NCBI GenBank assembly: GCA_052274345.1 | Contig: DAVZGP010000069.1 | Location: forward strand, 1 to 21,511 | DNA length: 21,511 nt | Reading direction: 5' to 3' | Source of the DNA: Clostridium_AD sp937920395 | GTDB taxonomy: Bacteria > Bacillota > Clostridia > Clostridiales > Clostridiaceae | In this document: one piece after another, positions 1 to 6,490 of the stretch | How the letters are laid out: each line of letters opens with the position of its first letter | Position numbering within the stretch: position 1 is the stretch's first letter | The notes under the pieces: generated by a model | The model's input: only the letters and a program-made list of their open reading frames with translations | What the model was told of the DNA's origin: nothing | Databases searched by the model: none | Translations under genes and position numbers: made by a program

Positions 1-27
1 GGATTTGAGAGACTAGTATAGAAATGT

Positions 28-82
28 ATTATAAATATATTATAAATATATTATAAATATATTATAAATATATTATAAATAT
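28..82. repeat. 11-bp tandem repeat, five perfect copies
   Basis: The unit attataaatat occurs five times head to tail without a mismatch (28-38, 39-49, 50-60, 61-71, 72-82). It ends 61 bp before the nitroreductase start. The period is close to one helical turn and the DNA is pure A/T, so it could be a curved or easily melted element upstream of the promoter, or a slippage-prone microsatellite. Function is inference only. Confidence 0.95.
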
Positions 83-143
83 TTAAGGATGCAATAGAAG
101 ATTTAACTGAAATTATATAATAAAAAATAATGGGGGTTATTAC

Positions 144-890
144 ATGAATGAGACTTTAAGACAAATAAAAGATAGGAAATCAATGAGAATATTTAAAAAT
201 AAGCCTATTGTAGCTGAACTAAAAAAAGAAATATTAAATGCAGCACTGCAAGCACCAACTGCTGGTGGAATGATGCTTTATAGCATAATTGATATTACTG
301 ATGAAGAATTAAAGAAACAACTATCAGTAGAATGTGATAATCAGGCTTTTATCGAAAAAGCTCCTTTGGTATGTATATTTCTTGCAGATTATCAAAGATG
401 GTATGATGCTTTCGACTTAGAAAATTGTAACCCGAGAACACCGGGAGAGGGGGATATCCTTCTTGCTTATACTGATGCAATAATAGCTGCGCAAAACACA
501 GTAGTAGCTGCAGAATCTTTAGGAATTGGATCATGTTACATTGGTGATATCATAGAGAATTGTGAAAATATTAGAGAGTTATTAGACCTTCCAAATTATG
601 TAGTACCTGCAGCGATGCTGATTTATGGTTACCCGGTTGAAGTTCAAAAAAATAGAAAAAAACCGGTGCGTTTCGAAGAGCAGTATATTATAAATGAAAA
701 CAAATATCGCAGACTAAATAAGGAACAACATATAGAAATGCAAAAAATAAGAAACGAAAAGGCGAATTTCTTAAATAAAGATATTAGCGAAGATATTAAA
801 GATCTATGTAACCGTAAATATATGGCTGGTTTTTCACTTGAAATGAATAGATCGGCATCTAAATATCTTAAAAAGTTTAGAAAAGAGTAA
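144..890 (+). CDS. nitroreductase family protein (FMN-dependent NAD(P)H oxidoreductase)
   Basis: This 248-residue protein looks like a complete member of the nitroreductase fold family. These are usually FMN-binding homodimers in the cytoplasm that reduce nitroaromatics, quinones or flavin with NAD(P)H. Visible hallmarks are the N-terminal RKSMRIFKNKPI (about residues 11-22), where the family has its phosphate-binding arginine stretch, then LQAPTAGGMM (about 35-44), and GIGSCYIGDI in the C-terminal half of the flavin domain. The lysine/arginine-rich tail after about residue 165 resembles the C-terminal extension of NfsA/FRP-like members. The ATG has a GGGGGT ribosome binding site at about 132-137. 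It stands alone and is followed by a strong terminator at 899-947. The physiological substrate cannot be read from the sequence. Confidence 0.88.
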   Translation: MNETLRQIKDRKSMRIFKNKPIVAELKKEILNAALQAPTAGGMMLYSIIDITDEELKKQLSVECDNQAFIEKAPLVCIFLADYQRWYDAFDLENCNPRTPGEGDILLAYTDAIIAAQNTVVAAESLGIGSCYIGDIIENCENIRELLDLPNYVVPAAMLIYGYPVEVQKNRKKPVRFEEQYIINENKYRRLNKEQHIEMQKIRNEKANFLNKDISEDIKDLCNRKYMAGFSLEMNRSASKYLKKFRKE

Positions 891-898
891 ATTCGGCA

Positions 899-947
899 AT
901 TTAACTCTTGCCTAACTTAATTAGTGGCAAGGGTTAAATTTTTTTTT
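899..947 (+). terminator. intrinsic terminator after the nitroreductase
   Basis: Arm 899-912 (atttaactcttgcc) pairs with 926-939 (ggcaagggttaaat) with one G-U pair and a 13-nt loop, followed by a T-run to 947. The convergent membrane-protein gene has its stop codon at 921-923, in the loop, so the two genes share this sequence. Confidence 0.9.
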
Positions 948-1388
948 ATTAAGAATAACATTGATTATTATAATTGAAAGTACGAACAATACAAGAGATG
1001 GAATACCATAAATTGTCTTTAAAAAAGGATTATTCCATACATGGGTTAAATCTGATTTAAACAAGTATTTAATCATTAACATATTAATAAGTTCACATAG
1101 CGATGCTAAGATAATAATACTTACACTTATACTTATTGATTTTATAATACTTATTTTGTTTATTTTTATATTTATTATAATCAATAAACATAAAGACAAT
1201 ACAGTATTTATTCCTAAACTTATAGGTAGCCTTCTCACTATAAAAGTTATAAATACTAATAATGCAGTTGACAATAAATACCGATTTAAATGAAACTTAG
1301 TTTTAGATAAAATATAACATGCCCAAATATAAATTGCTCCCTCGGGTATTCCTCTAATCAGTAATTCTAGTAATGGTAATTTAATCAA
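921..1388 (-). CDS. small polytopic membrane protein in an operon with a sensor kinase
   Basis: A 155-residue, strongly hydrophobic protein with about four or five predicted membrane segments (roughly residues 14-30, 37-52, 60-76, 84-108 and 128-148). The start is TTG (caa at 1386-1388), supported by AAAGGAG at about 1398-1404, nine bases upstream on the minus strand. It begins 26 nt after the stop of the histidine kinase, so the two are almost certainly co-transcribed. From memory, similar 150-residue proteins (N-terminus with an IRGIPE motif) sit next to, or are fused to, GHKL ATPases in clostridia, which would make this a detached sensory or accessory module. That assignment is inference. 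No catalytic motif is visible. The last codons lie in the hairpin of the convergent gene's terminator. Confidence 0.75.
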   Translation of the reverse strand: MIKLPLLELLIRGIPEGAIYIWACYILSKTKFHLNRYLLSTALLVFITFIVRRLPISLGINTVLSLCLLIIINIKINKISIIKSISISVSIIILASLCELINMLMIKYLFKSDLTHVWNNPFLKTIYGIPSLVLFVLSIIIINVILNKKKFNPCH

Positions 1389-1414
1389 AAGTTTTTTCTC
1401 CTTTGCATCTTGAA

Positions 1415-2818
1415 TTATTCTGTATATATATCAGACAGCTCAATATTGATTCGGTCATCTATATTCTTCTTTATTTCCTTTATATCTAAGGAGTTATCAA
1501 CTTGCTTTACTGGAAGAATAATAATGAATTCACTTCCGATATTAGGTTGGCTTTTAAGAATTATCTTGCCTTCATGCAGTTCCACAAAAGATTTAACAAG
1601 AGAAAGTCCTATACCGGTTCCTTCATTATTTCTTTTTAAGGTCTTGTCCACTTGCATAAATCTCCCAAAAATCATTTCCTTTTTATCTTCACGTATGCCT
1701 ATACCTGTATCTCTAACTGATATCTCAATATTATCAACTTTATCTGATACGGTTACATATATTTGACCTCCTCTGTCTGTAAATTTTAATGCGTTTGAAA
1801 GTAAGTTAAGAATAATTCTCTCTATTTTATCGCCATCAAAGGCCATTAACTTTTCTTCAACATTAGTGTCAAATATTATTTCTATACCTTTATTTTCAGC
1901 GAGAGAGATAATAGACATTGTAATATCTTCAAGCAAAGAAACAATATCTCCATTCTCCATTTGCGGATTAATAAATCCAGAATCTAACTTTGTCATATCT
2001 AACAAATTATTAATTAATTTAATAAGTCTATAACTATTTTGTTTCATTATTTGTAAATATTTTTTTCTCTTATCAACAATTTCTTTTTCATCGCTTTCAT
2101 TATACATATTCATCATCTGTAGAGAAGAAAAAATAACATTTAATGGAGTTTTCAATTCATGCGATATGTTGCAAAAAAATTCTGTTAGAAATTTATTATG
2201 TTCTTTAGTTTCATTTAATAGTTCAACAGTTGTTTTTGCATCTTCTTTTAACTTTAGCATTTGTAAATCCATTTCTAATAGTTTTATTCGATTGTTTTCA
2301 AAAGTTACGTGTTCGCCTAATATCCATGCGATAACGATAAATCCTCCTGATAGCAGCAAGTCATTTTCAAAATAAGTGTTTACTAGTAAATTAGAAGCAA
2401 AAGTCAAATCTATGGATAATATAATAGCCGATGATATATAAGAAAGTATCAAACCATGTTTTTTACCTTGAGATATGGCTGTTGTGATAATACTAAAGAA
2501 AAACAGATATTTATATTGGCTCTTATAAGTTCCAGATAATAAAATAAATAAAGATAGAATAAAAATAAATAAGATATCTTCAACAATTAAAAGCTTCTTT
2601 GATTTTTTAAAGTTATTTTTAAAATAAATAAGCCACCATAATAAATAAGATAATGATAAAAATATAAGAAATATTATGCAATTTAACTCAGCACGGTTTA
2701 TGTAATTTACTCCATTGTTGGGAGCATTCAAAATAAGTATTAATATAAATAGCAAAGTAGCGAATTTAGTAATTGAAATTATAGCTAAAATGTTATTATA
2801 TTTATCATTGGTATTCAT
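1415..2818 (-). CDS. membrane sensor histidine kinase, no adjacent response regulator
   Basis: A 467-residue kinase. The first about 170 residues hold six or so membrane segments with no large extracellular loop, so the signal is probably sensed in or near the membrane. A short coiled coil (about 172-208) leads to the dimerisation/phosphoacceptor domain with NISHELKTPLNVI; the phosphorylated histidine is H220. The ATPase domain is complete: N box with N342 in NLLSNALKFTD, G1 DTGIGI (370-375), F box IFGRFMQVD, and G2 GTGIGLSL starting at 400. The ATG at 2816-2818 follows AGAAGGTG (2822-2829). No receiver protein is encoded nearby, so this is an orphan kinase, similar in layout to sporulation-type kinases that feed a phosphorelay. 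The signal and partner are unknown. Confidence 0.93.
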   Translation of the reverse strand: MNTNDKYNNILAIISITKFATLLFILILILNAPNNGVNYINRAELNCIIFLIFLSLSYLLWWLIYFKNNFKKSKKLLIVEDILFIFILSLFILLSGTYKSQYKYLFFFSIITTAISQGKKHGLILSYISSAIILSIDLTFASNLLVNTYFENDLLLSGGFIVIAWILGEHVTFENNRIKLLEMDLQMLKLKEDAKTTVELLNETKEHNKFLTEFFCNISHELKTPLNVIFSSLQMMNMYNESDEKEIVDKRKKYLQIMKQNSYRLIKLINNLLDMTKLDSGFINPQMENGDIVSLLEDITMSIISLAENKGIEIIFDTNVEEKLMAFDGDKIERIILNLLSNALKFTDRGGQIYVTVSDKVDNIEISVRDTGIGIREDKKEMIFGRFMQVDKTLKRNNEGTGIGLSLVKSFVELHEGKIILKSQPNIGSEFIIILPVKQVDNSLDIKEIKKNIDDRINIELSDIYTE

Positions 2819-3089
2819 TTTTCACCTTCTATTTACCTATAGACGACCTAACTAGTTTCGCTAGAGATAACTATTTTATTACCATTTATTCTAAATAAGA
2901 ACATTTATATGTAATATAATACATTAAAGGACATAATAAATCTATACTTATTTAGTAATACATGACAATATCCTATATTATAACATAAAATTTTCGATTT
3001 ATAGTTAATATACTTCAATTGAATATATTGTATTACTAATTATTCGACATTAGTAAAACAAATAAAACATATAGCAATTAATATAAGAC
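2819..3089. other. long AT-rich intergenic region
   Basis: No gene, RNA or convincing repeat was seen here. It must contain the kinase promoter on the minus strand. A TATAAT at 2977-2982 (minus) is present but lacks a good -35, so I do not call a promoter. Confidence 0.6.
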
Positions 3090-3126
3090 AAAAAAATAGA
3101 AGCTTTTACATAGCTTCTATTTTTTT
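3090..3126 (-). terminator. bidirectional-looking terminator of the DsbA-like gene
   Basis: Arms aaaaaatagaagc (3091-3103) and gcttctatttttt (3113-3125) are perfectly complementary with a 9-nt loop. On the minus strand the hairpin starts three bases after the oxidoreductase stop codon and ends in a T-run, so it terminates that gene. The mirrored A/T flanks would also work on the plus strand. Confidence 0.9.
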
Positions 3127-3128
3127 GA

Positions 3129-3761
3129 TTATTTTATCAATGCATCCTCTAAACCCATTCCAATCGTAGCTATAGATTGAGCACCGGCTACAGTAAGTTT
3201 CTTATTAATTAGGAAATAAGGAACTACATCGACTCCGATGTCTTGAGATTCTTTTTCATCCATTTGAACTCTATCAGTATATTTATCAGTATTTAAGATT
3301 TTACGAACAACTTCTTCTTCAAGGCCTGCTTCTTTAGAAATTTCAACTAAAGTATTTATATCTGAAATGTTTTTGCTATCAGTAAAATATGATTTAAATA
3401 TAAGGCTTACAATTTTTTCTTCTTTACCAATTGCTTTTGAATACTGAAGTAACCTATGTGCATATAAAGTATTGACTGGAATAGCTTTATCAAGTCTATA
3501 TACAAGTCCAAGCTCTTTAGCTTCAGCAGTTAATCTTTTATTGTTTTCTTCGGCTTCTTGAATAGTTATTCCATATTCCTTTGAAATTAACTCACTAATA
3601 GTACCAGTGTACACTTTACTAGCATTAGGATTTAATTCAAAACTTTTATAAATTATCTCTACGTTTTCTTTATCAGAAAAATTTTCAAGTGCTTTTTCAA
3701 ACTTAGCTTTTCCTAAATAACAGAATGGGCATACAAAATCTAACCACATTTCTACTTTCAT
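3129..3761 (-). CDS. DsbA family oxidoreductase, FrnE-like
   Basis: A 210-residue thioredoxin-fold protein of the DsbA/FrnE branch, complete in length. The active site CPFC is at C11-C14 right after the first strand (MWLDFVCPFC). The helical insertion spans the middle, and the cis-proline loop is in GVDVVPYFLINKK (P181), followed by TVAGAQ, typical of this branch. There is no signal peptide, so it acts in the cytoplasm, unlike periplasmic DsbA. FrnE-like proteins are linked to disulfide exchange and oxidative stress; the exact substrate here is unknown. The ATG follows GGGGAG. It is monocistronic, with its own promoter (3800-3828) and terminator. The product name is firm at family level only. 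Confidence 0.9.
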   Translation of the reverse strand: MKVEMWLDFVCPFCYLGKAKFEKALENFSDKENVEIIYKSFELNPNASKVYTGTISELISKEYGITIQEAEENNKRLTAEAKELGLVYRLDKAIPVNTLYAHRLLQYSKAIGKEEKIVSLIFKSYFTDSKNISDINTLVEISKEAGLEEEVVRKILNTDKYTDRVQMDEKESQDIGVDVVPYFLINKKLTVAGAQSIATIGMGLEDALIK

Positions 3762-3799
3762 TATAGATCACTCCCCGTATTTTGGATTTTAGTAACTAA

Positions 3800-3828
3800 A
3801 TTATTCCACTTTGGTTATAGGTTGTCAA
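3800..3828 (-). promoter_or_regulatory. sigma-A-type promoter of the DsbA-like gene
   Basis: Reading the minus strand, TTGACA (3828-3823) is separated by exactly 17 bases from AATAAT (3805-3800). The -35 is a perfect consensus, and the element lies about 40 bp ahead of the start codon. Confidence 0.8.
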
Positions 3829-3877
3829 GTGTGTTGGTATATAAGAGATACTATAGAAGAAAATGTAGGGAATATAA

Positions 3878-4145
3878 ATGAAAATAATAGCAATTAACGG
3901 TAGTCCAAGAAAAGAGGTCTTTTATAGAAAGATTTATGTTCCCATATTTAGTTTATGATACATCTTATTCAAGTCTTTTTGGATCTTTTGAATCATTGTT
4001 CGTCAATGATACATATCAATTTAATGATTATTCAAAATATGTTTCAACATGTTTTTATGAAAAGAAAAAGGCACAAGTTAGAAAAGAGCAGTTTCCAAAG
4101 GAATGTATAAACGCTTTTAATATGGAAGTAAGATTCGCGGAGTAA
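3878..4145 (+). pseudogene. flavodoxin-like NAD(P)H/FMN reductase, internally deleted and frameshifted
   Basis: The ATG at 3878 begins MKIIAINGSPRKE, the FMN-phosphate-binding start of flavodoxin-like NADPH-dependent FMN reductases (GSPRK loop). That frame stops at TGA 3956-3958 after 26 codons. In the next frame, from about 3912, the sequence reads KRSFIERFMFPYLVYD, then directly YSSLFGSFESLFVNDTYQ and an acidic/basic C-terminus ending at 4145. In intact members of this family, as I remember them, more than 50 residues lie between GSPRK and the SFIERF motif, and a further stretch lies between YSSLF and the ESL(F/Y)V segment. So there are two internal deletions, the first of which also shifts the frame. 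A weak GGGAA site precedes the ATG. The open frame from 3936 is only the 3' remnant and not a separate gene. Confidence 0.85.
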
Positions 4146-4406
4146 ATTACATCTACATAAAGTAATGGGAATAGAGATAATATTTATAAAATATTTCATC
4201 AAGTCTTTTTAGAAAAGGCACAATGAAATTAAAATCAACCGCCCATTGGTCTCATTTTACCATCACTTTAATAGTATTGTACTGAAAATTATTCAATAAT
4301 ATAACACATTATTATACTATTATTGATATGAATTATATATAAGAAAATAAAATATAGTTTTACAGAAGTTATACTTGTATTATATTCATAACTATAATTT
4401 ATGTAC
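4146..4406. other. intergenic region between the pseudogene and the PadR promoter
   Basis: No coding frame is supported. A GC-richer patch at 4238-4260 (cgcccattggtctc) stands out in very AT-rich DNA but I could not assign it. The 11-base string tcaagtctttt occurs both in the pseudogene (about 3969) and here (about 4199), which could be a short repeat left over from deletion events. Confidence 0.5.
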
Positions 4407-4435
4407 TTGACATAGCAACATAGTTGCAATACAAT
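4407..4435 (+). promoter_or_regulatory. padR promoter with palindromic operator candidate in the spacer
   Basis: TTGACA (4407-4412), a 17-bp spacer and TACAAT (4430-4435) form a near-consensus sigma-A promoter. The spacer holds a perfect inverted repeat, GCAAC (4415-4419), ATA, GTTGC (4423-4427). A second partial copy of the right half (atagttac) follows the -10. PadR repressors commonly autoregulate, so this is the natural candidate operator; binding is inference. Confidence 0.8.
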
Positions 4436-4473
4436 ATAGTTACTAGGTTACATTACAAGGTAGGTGATATGAA

Positions 4474-4806
4474 ATGGCAAATTCGTCTCAATTATTAAAA
4501 GGAATTTTAGAAGGTTGTATATTAAAAATAATTTTAGAAAAAGAAACCTATGGGTATGAATTATATAGTTCGCTAAAAATCAATGGTTTTGATGATTTAT
4601 CTGAAGGGACTTTATATCCTTTGTTAATAAGGCTTGAAAAAAATGGCTTATTGTCTTCGATAAGCAGGGATTCACCACTAGGGCCAAAACGAAAATATTA
4701 TTCTCTTACTAAACTCGGGGAACAGGAATTTTTAAACTTTTGTAGCTCATGGGATAAAATTTCAAAATCAGTCAATAGAATATTGGGGGATGATCTAATT
4801 GATTAA
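4474..4806 (+). CDS. PadR family transcriptional regulator
   Basis: A 110-residue PadR-type winged-helix repressor of the short (PadR-s) class. The N-terminal winged helix is recognisable from LLKGILEGCILKIILE through YGYELYSSLK, the recognition segment LSEGTLYPLLIRLEKNGLL, and the wing GPKRKYYSLTKLG. A short C-terminal helix (residues about 85-110) would mediate dimerisation. The ATG at 4474 follows AAGGTAGGTG with about 8 bases spacing; the ATG at 4469 is out of frame. It overlaps the next gene by 8 bp, so translation is coupled. PadR genes paired with a small membrane protein are common in Firmicutes and typically respond to phenolics, drugs or envelope stress; the ligand here is unknown. 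Confidence 0.93.
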   Translation: MANSSQLLKGILEGCILKIILEKETYGYELYSSLKINGFDDLSEGTLYPLLIRLEKNGLLSSISRDSPLGPKRKYYSLTKLGEQEFLNFCSSWDKISKSVNRILGDDLID

Positions 4807-5473
4807 AACAAAATCATTAATAAAACAATTAAATAAAGCATCTGAGAACTTATCTAAAGAAAGCAAAAGTGTATTTGATGATATTGTAGTCTATGTAAGA
4901 ACATCAAATATAAAAACAAGAGATGCTGAAGAATTTTCACAACAGATACTAGACAGTTTTTTAAATGCAGAGCAGCAAGGTGTAAGTATTGAAGAGGTAC
5001 TAGGAACAACAGATATTAAGCATTACTGCGAAGAAATAGTAACTACCTATAAATCAAGTTATAATTACTCATCACTATGTAGCGAATATGTTATGTATAC
5101 AGGCATGATAATAACAATATTATCAATTATTAATTATATTACACAAAATTTAGAGACAATTATAAAATATGGTATTAATGATTTTACTTTTTATATAAGT
5201 TTTAATTTAGGAATTATTTTGCAGCTTTTGATTATAGGTATTACTATAATTACTATTATGGCTTATATCAAAAAAAGCTGTTTTATGGAAGAAGTCAAGG
5301 TTAGTAAAATAAAAGAGTTTTTTAAACTTTGGGTAATAGTATGTCTATGGTTTGGTATTATGGTTGCTTGTATGTTTTTAAGAAAAATATTAGTATTTAG
5401 ATTAAATATAATTATAGTTCTTATTGTAGGTATTGCTTTATATTTTATAGGCCATTATTTATCAGAAAAATAA
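4799..5473 (+). CDS. PadR-partner membrane protein with N-terminal helical domain
   Basis: A 224-residue protein translated from TTG at 4799 (GGGGGA at 4785-4790, 8 bases spacing), overlapping the padR stop codon. Residues 1-90 are soluble and helical, with a segment around EEFSQQILDSFLNAEQQG and EEVLGTTDIKHYCEEIV. This resembles the helical domains (DUF1048/HAAS-like) found next to PadR regulators. Residues about 97-115, 130-155, 175-195 and 200-218 are four membrane segments. The pairing suggests a membrane sensor or effector whose expression or activity is tied to the PadR repressor. Family assignment is from pattern memory and moderate; the coding call is strong. Confidence 0.82.
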   Translation: MIKTKSLIKQLNKASENLSKESKSVFDDIVVYVRTSNIKTRDAEEFSQQILDSFLNAEQQGVSIEEVLGTTDIKHYCEEIVTTYKSSYNYSSLCSEYVMYTGMIITILSIINYITQNLETIIKYGINDFTFYISFNLGIILQLLIIGITIITIMAYIKKSCFMEEVKVSKIKEFFKLWVIVCLWFGIMVACMFLRKILVFRLNIIIVLIVGIALYFIGHYLSEK

Positions 5474-5551
5474 ATAAATTAATATAATATTTATTGTGAT
5501 GTTCTTTGGTAGATACCATAAGACATGTAAAAATTAATATTTCTTTAATTT

Positions 5552-5604
5552 AAAAAAGGTAACACGAACATAATATAAAAAATTATGTTCGTGTCACCTT
5601 TTTT
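5552..5604. terminator. bidirectional terminator shared by convergent genes
   Basis: A 23-bp stem (5552-5574 with 5582-5604) with one mismatch and a 7-nt loop, starting with A6 and ending with T6, so it can stop transcription from both sides. The minus-strand membrane-protein gene ends inside the right arm (stop codon at 5583-5585), so its last five codons (KVTRT) are encoded by the hairpin. Confidence 0.93.
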
Positions 5605-5933
5605 ATTGCATAATTTAGAATTAAGATATCAATGACTAATCCTAAAATTATAATTAGTATTTCTGAAATTATTGATAAAGTAAAATACTCACCTATCTGA
5701 ATAAACATTAGTGCTGTTAATACGGAAGTAACTAAGAATATACTAATTAAAATAGAAAATTTCACCTTCCCAATTTTTTTTTCATATTCAATAATATCGC
5801 CCATTATATCAAGTAGCATAGATATCCCCAAAACAATACTACCCCATTTTTGAATTCCAATAACTTTAGCAAAAACCCAAAAGAATATCCCGAACACTAT
5901 AATAAAATGTTTGTATTTTCTCCATAAACTCAT
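5583..5933 (-). CDS. small four-helix membrane protein of unknown function
   Basis: A 116-residue protein, mostly hydrophobic, with about four membrane segments (roughly residues 8-24, 29-45, 58-76 and 83-108) and a basic start MSLWRKYKH, consistent with a cytoplasmic N-terminus. The ATG follows CTAGGAGGTAG with good spacing on the minus strand. No motif links it to a known family. It appears to be a single-gene unit ending in the hairpin at 5552-5604. Confidence 0.75.
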   Translation of the reverse strand: MSLWRKYKHFIIVFGIFFWVFAKVIGIQKWGSIVLGISMLLDIMGDIIEYEKKIGKVKFSILISIFLVTSVLTALMFIQIGEYFTLSIISEILIIILGLVIDILILNYAIKKVTRT

Positions 5934-6148
5934 AATAATCTACCTCCTAGTATAGACATAGCTTTTATTGCATAGTTGTGTTAATTATAAATTATAGTTA
6001 ATTAAAATTTTACAGGTTTTCACAATAAAAACAATACAAATTGCATGAAACGTACATACTTTGTCATAAACAACTATTTTTATATATAAGCTAATTCGAA
6101 TGATACAGTATATCCTTTATATATAAATTTTTAACATTTTTCTAACTA

Positions 6149-6177
6149 TTGATATACTATGAAATTAGAGTTATAGT
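6149..6177 (+). promoter_or_regulatory. promoter of the two-cysteine peptide gene
   Basis: TTGATA (6149-6154), a 17-bp spacer and TATAGT (6172-6177), 45 bp ahead of the ATG at 6223. Each hexamer departs from the sigma-A consensus at one position. Confidence 0.7.
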
Positions 6178-6222
6178 TATATTACTAATTAAAATAATAT
6201 TAAAAAAGGGAGAGGATTATTA

Positions 6223-6372
6223 ATGACAAATAAAAAACTAACACCAGAGGAAATATCAAAAATAGAAAACGATAAACTTGAACAAGCAAAAAAAGATGCG
6301 AATTTTGAACCAGAGCCATCCGATTCAGAGTTTGATATTTGTGGACCTTTACATTGTGATAAAGAACTATAA
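6223..6372 (+). CDS. 49-residue acidic peptide with C-terminal CGPLHC motif
   Basis: The ATG at 6223 is preceded by GGGAGAGG at optimal distance and opens a 49-codon frame ending at TAA 6370-6372. The start MTNKKLTPEEISKI is charged and helical. The middle is acidic and proline-rich (FEPEPSDSEFD). The end carries two cysteines four residues apart in CGPLHC (C40 and C45), followed by DKEL. It is flanked by its own promoter (6149-6177) and a perfect 18-bp-stem terminator (6382-6430), so it is a complete monocistronic unit. A charged leader followed by a short Cys-containing tail is the shape of a peptide-natural-product precursor, but no modifying enzyme or exporter is in this window. A small cytoplasmic redox or metal-binding protein is equally possible. 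I do not recognise the family. Confidence 0.8.
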   Translation: MTNKKLTPEEISKIENDKLEQAKKDANFEPEPSDSEFDICGPLHCDKEL

Positions 6373-6381
6373 AACATATGG

Positions 6382-6430
6382 GCAATCTCTATACCTTAAA
6401 GTTAATTAAGGTATAGAGATTGCTTTTTTT
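6382..6430 (+). terminator. strong intrinsic terminator
   Basis: Arms 6382-6399 (gcaatctctataccttaa) and 6406-6423 are perfectly complementary over 18 bp with a 6-nt loop, followed at once by a T7 run. Confidence 0.95.
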
Positions 6431-6490
6431 ATTTTATAGGGAATTATGGTACAAAGATGTATAATGCTATAAATGCGTAAAAATTTAATT

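Noticed and set aside
28..82. CRISPR-like or iteron array
   Set aside because: The units are 11 bp with no spacers, and no rep or cas gene is near.
3936..4145. 69-codon frame as an independent gene
   Set aside because: It lacks a ribosome binding site and its homology begins upstream of the ATG, so it is the 3' part of the broken flavodoxin-like gene.
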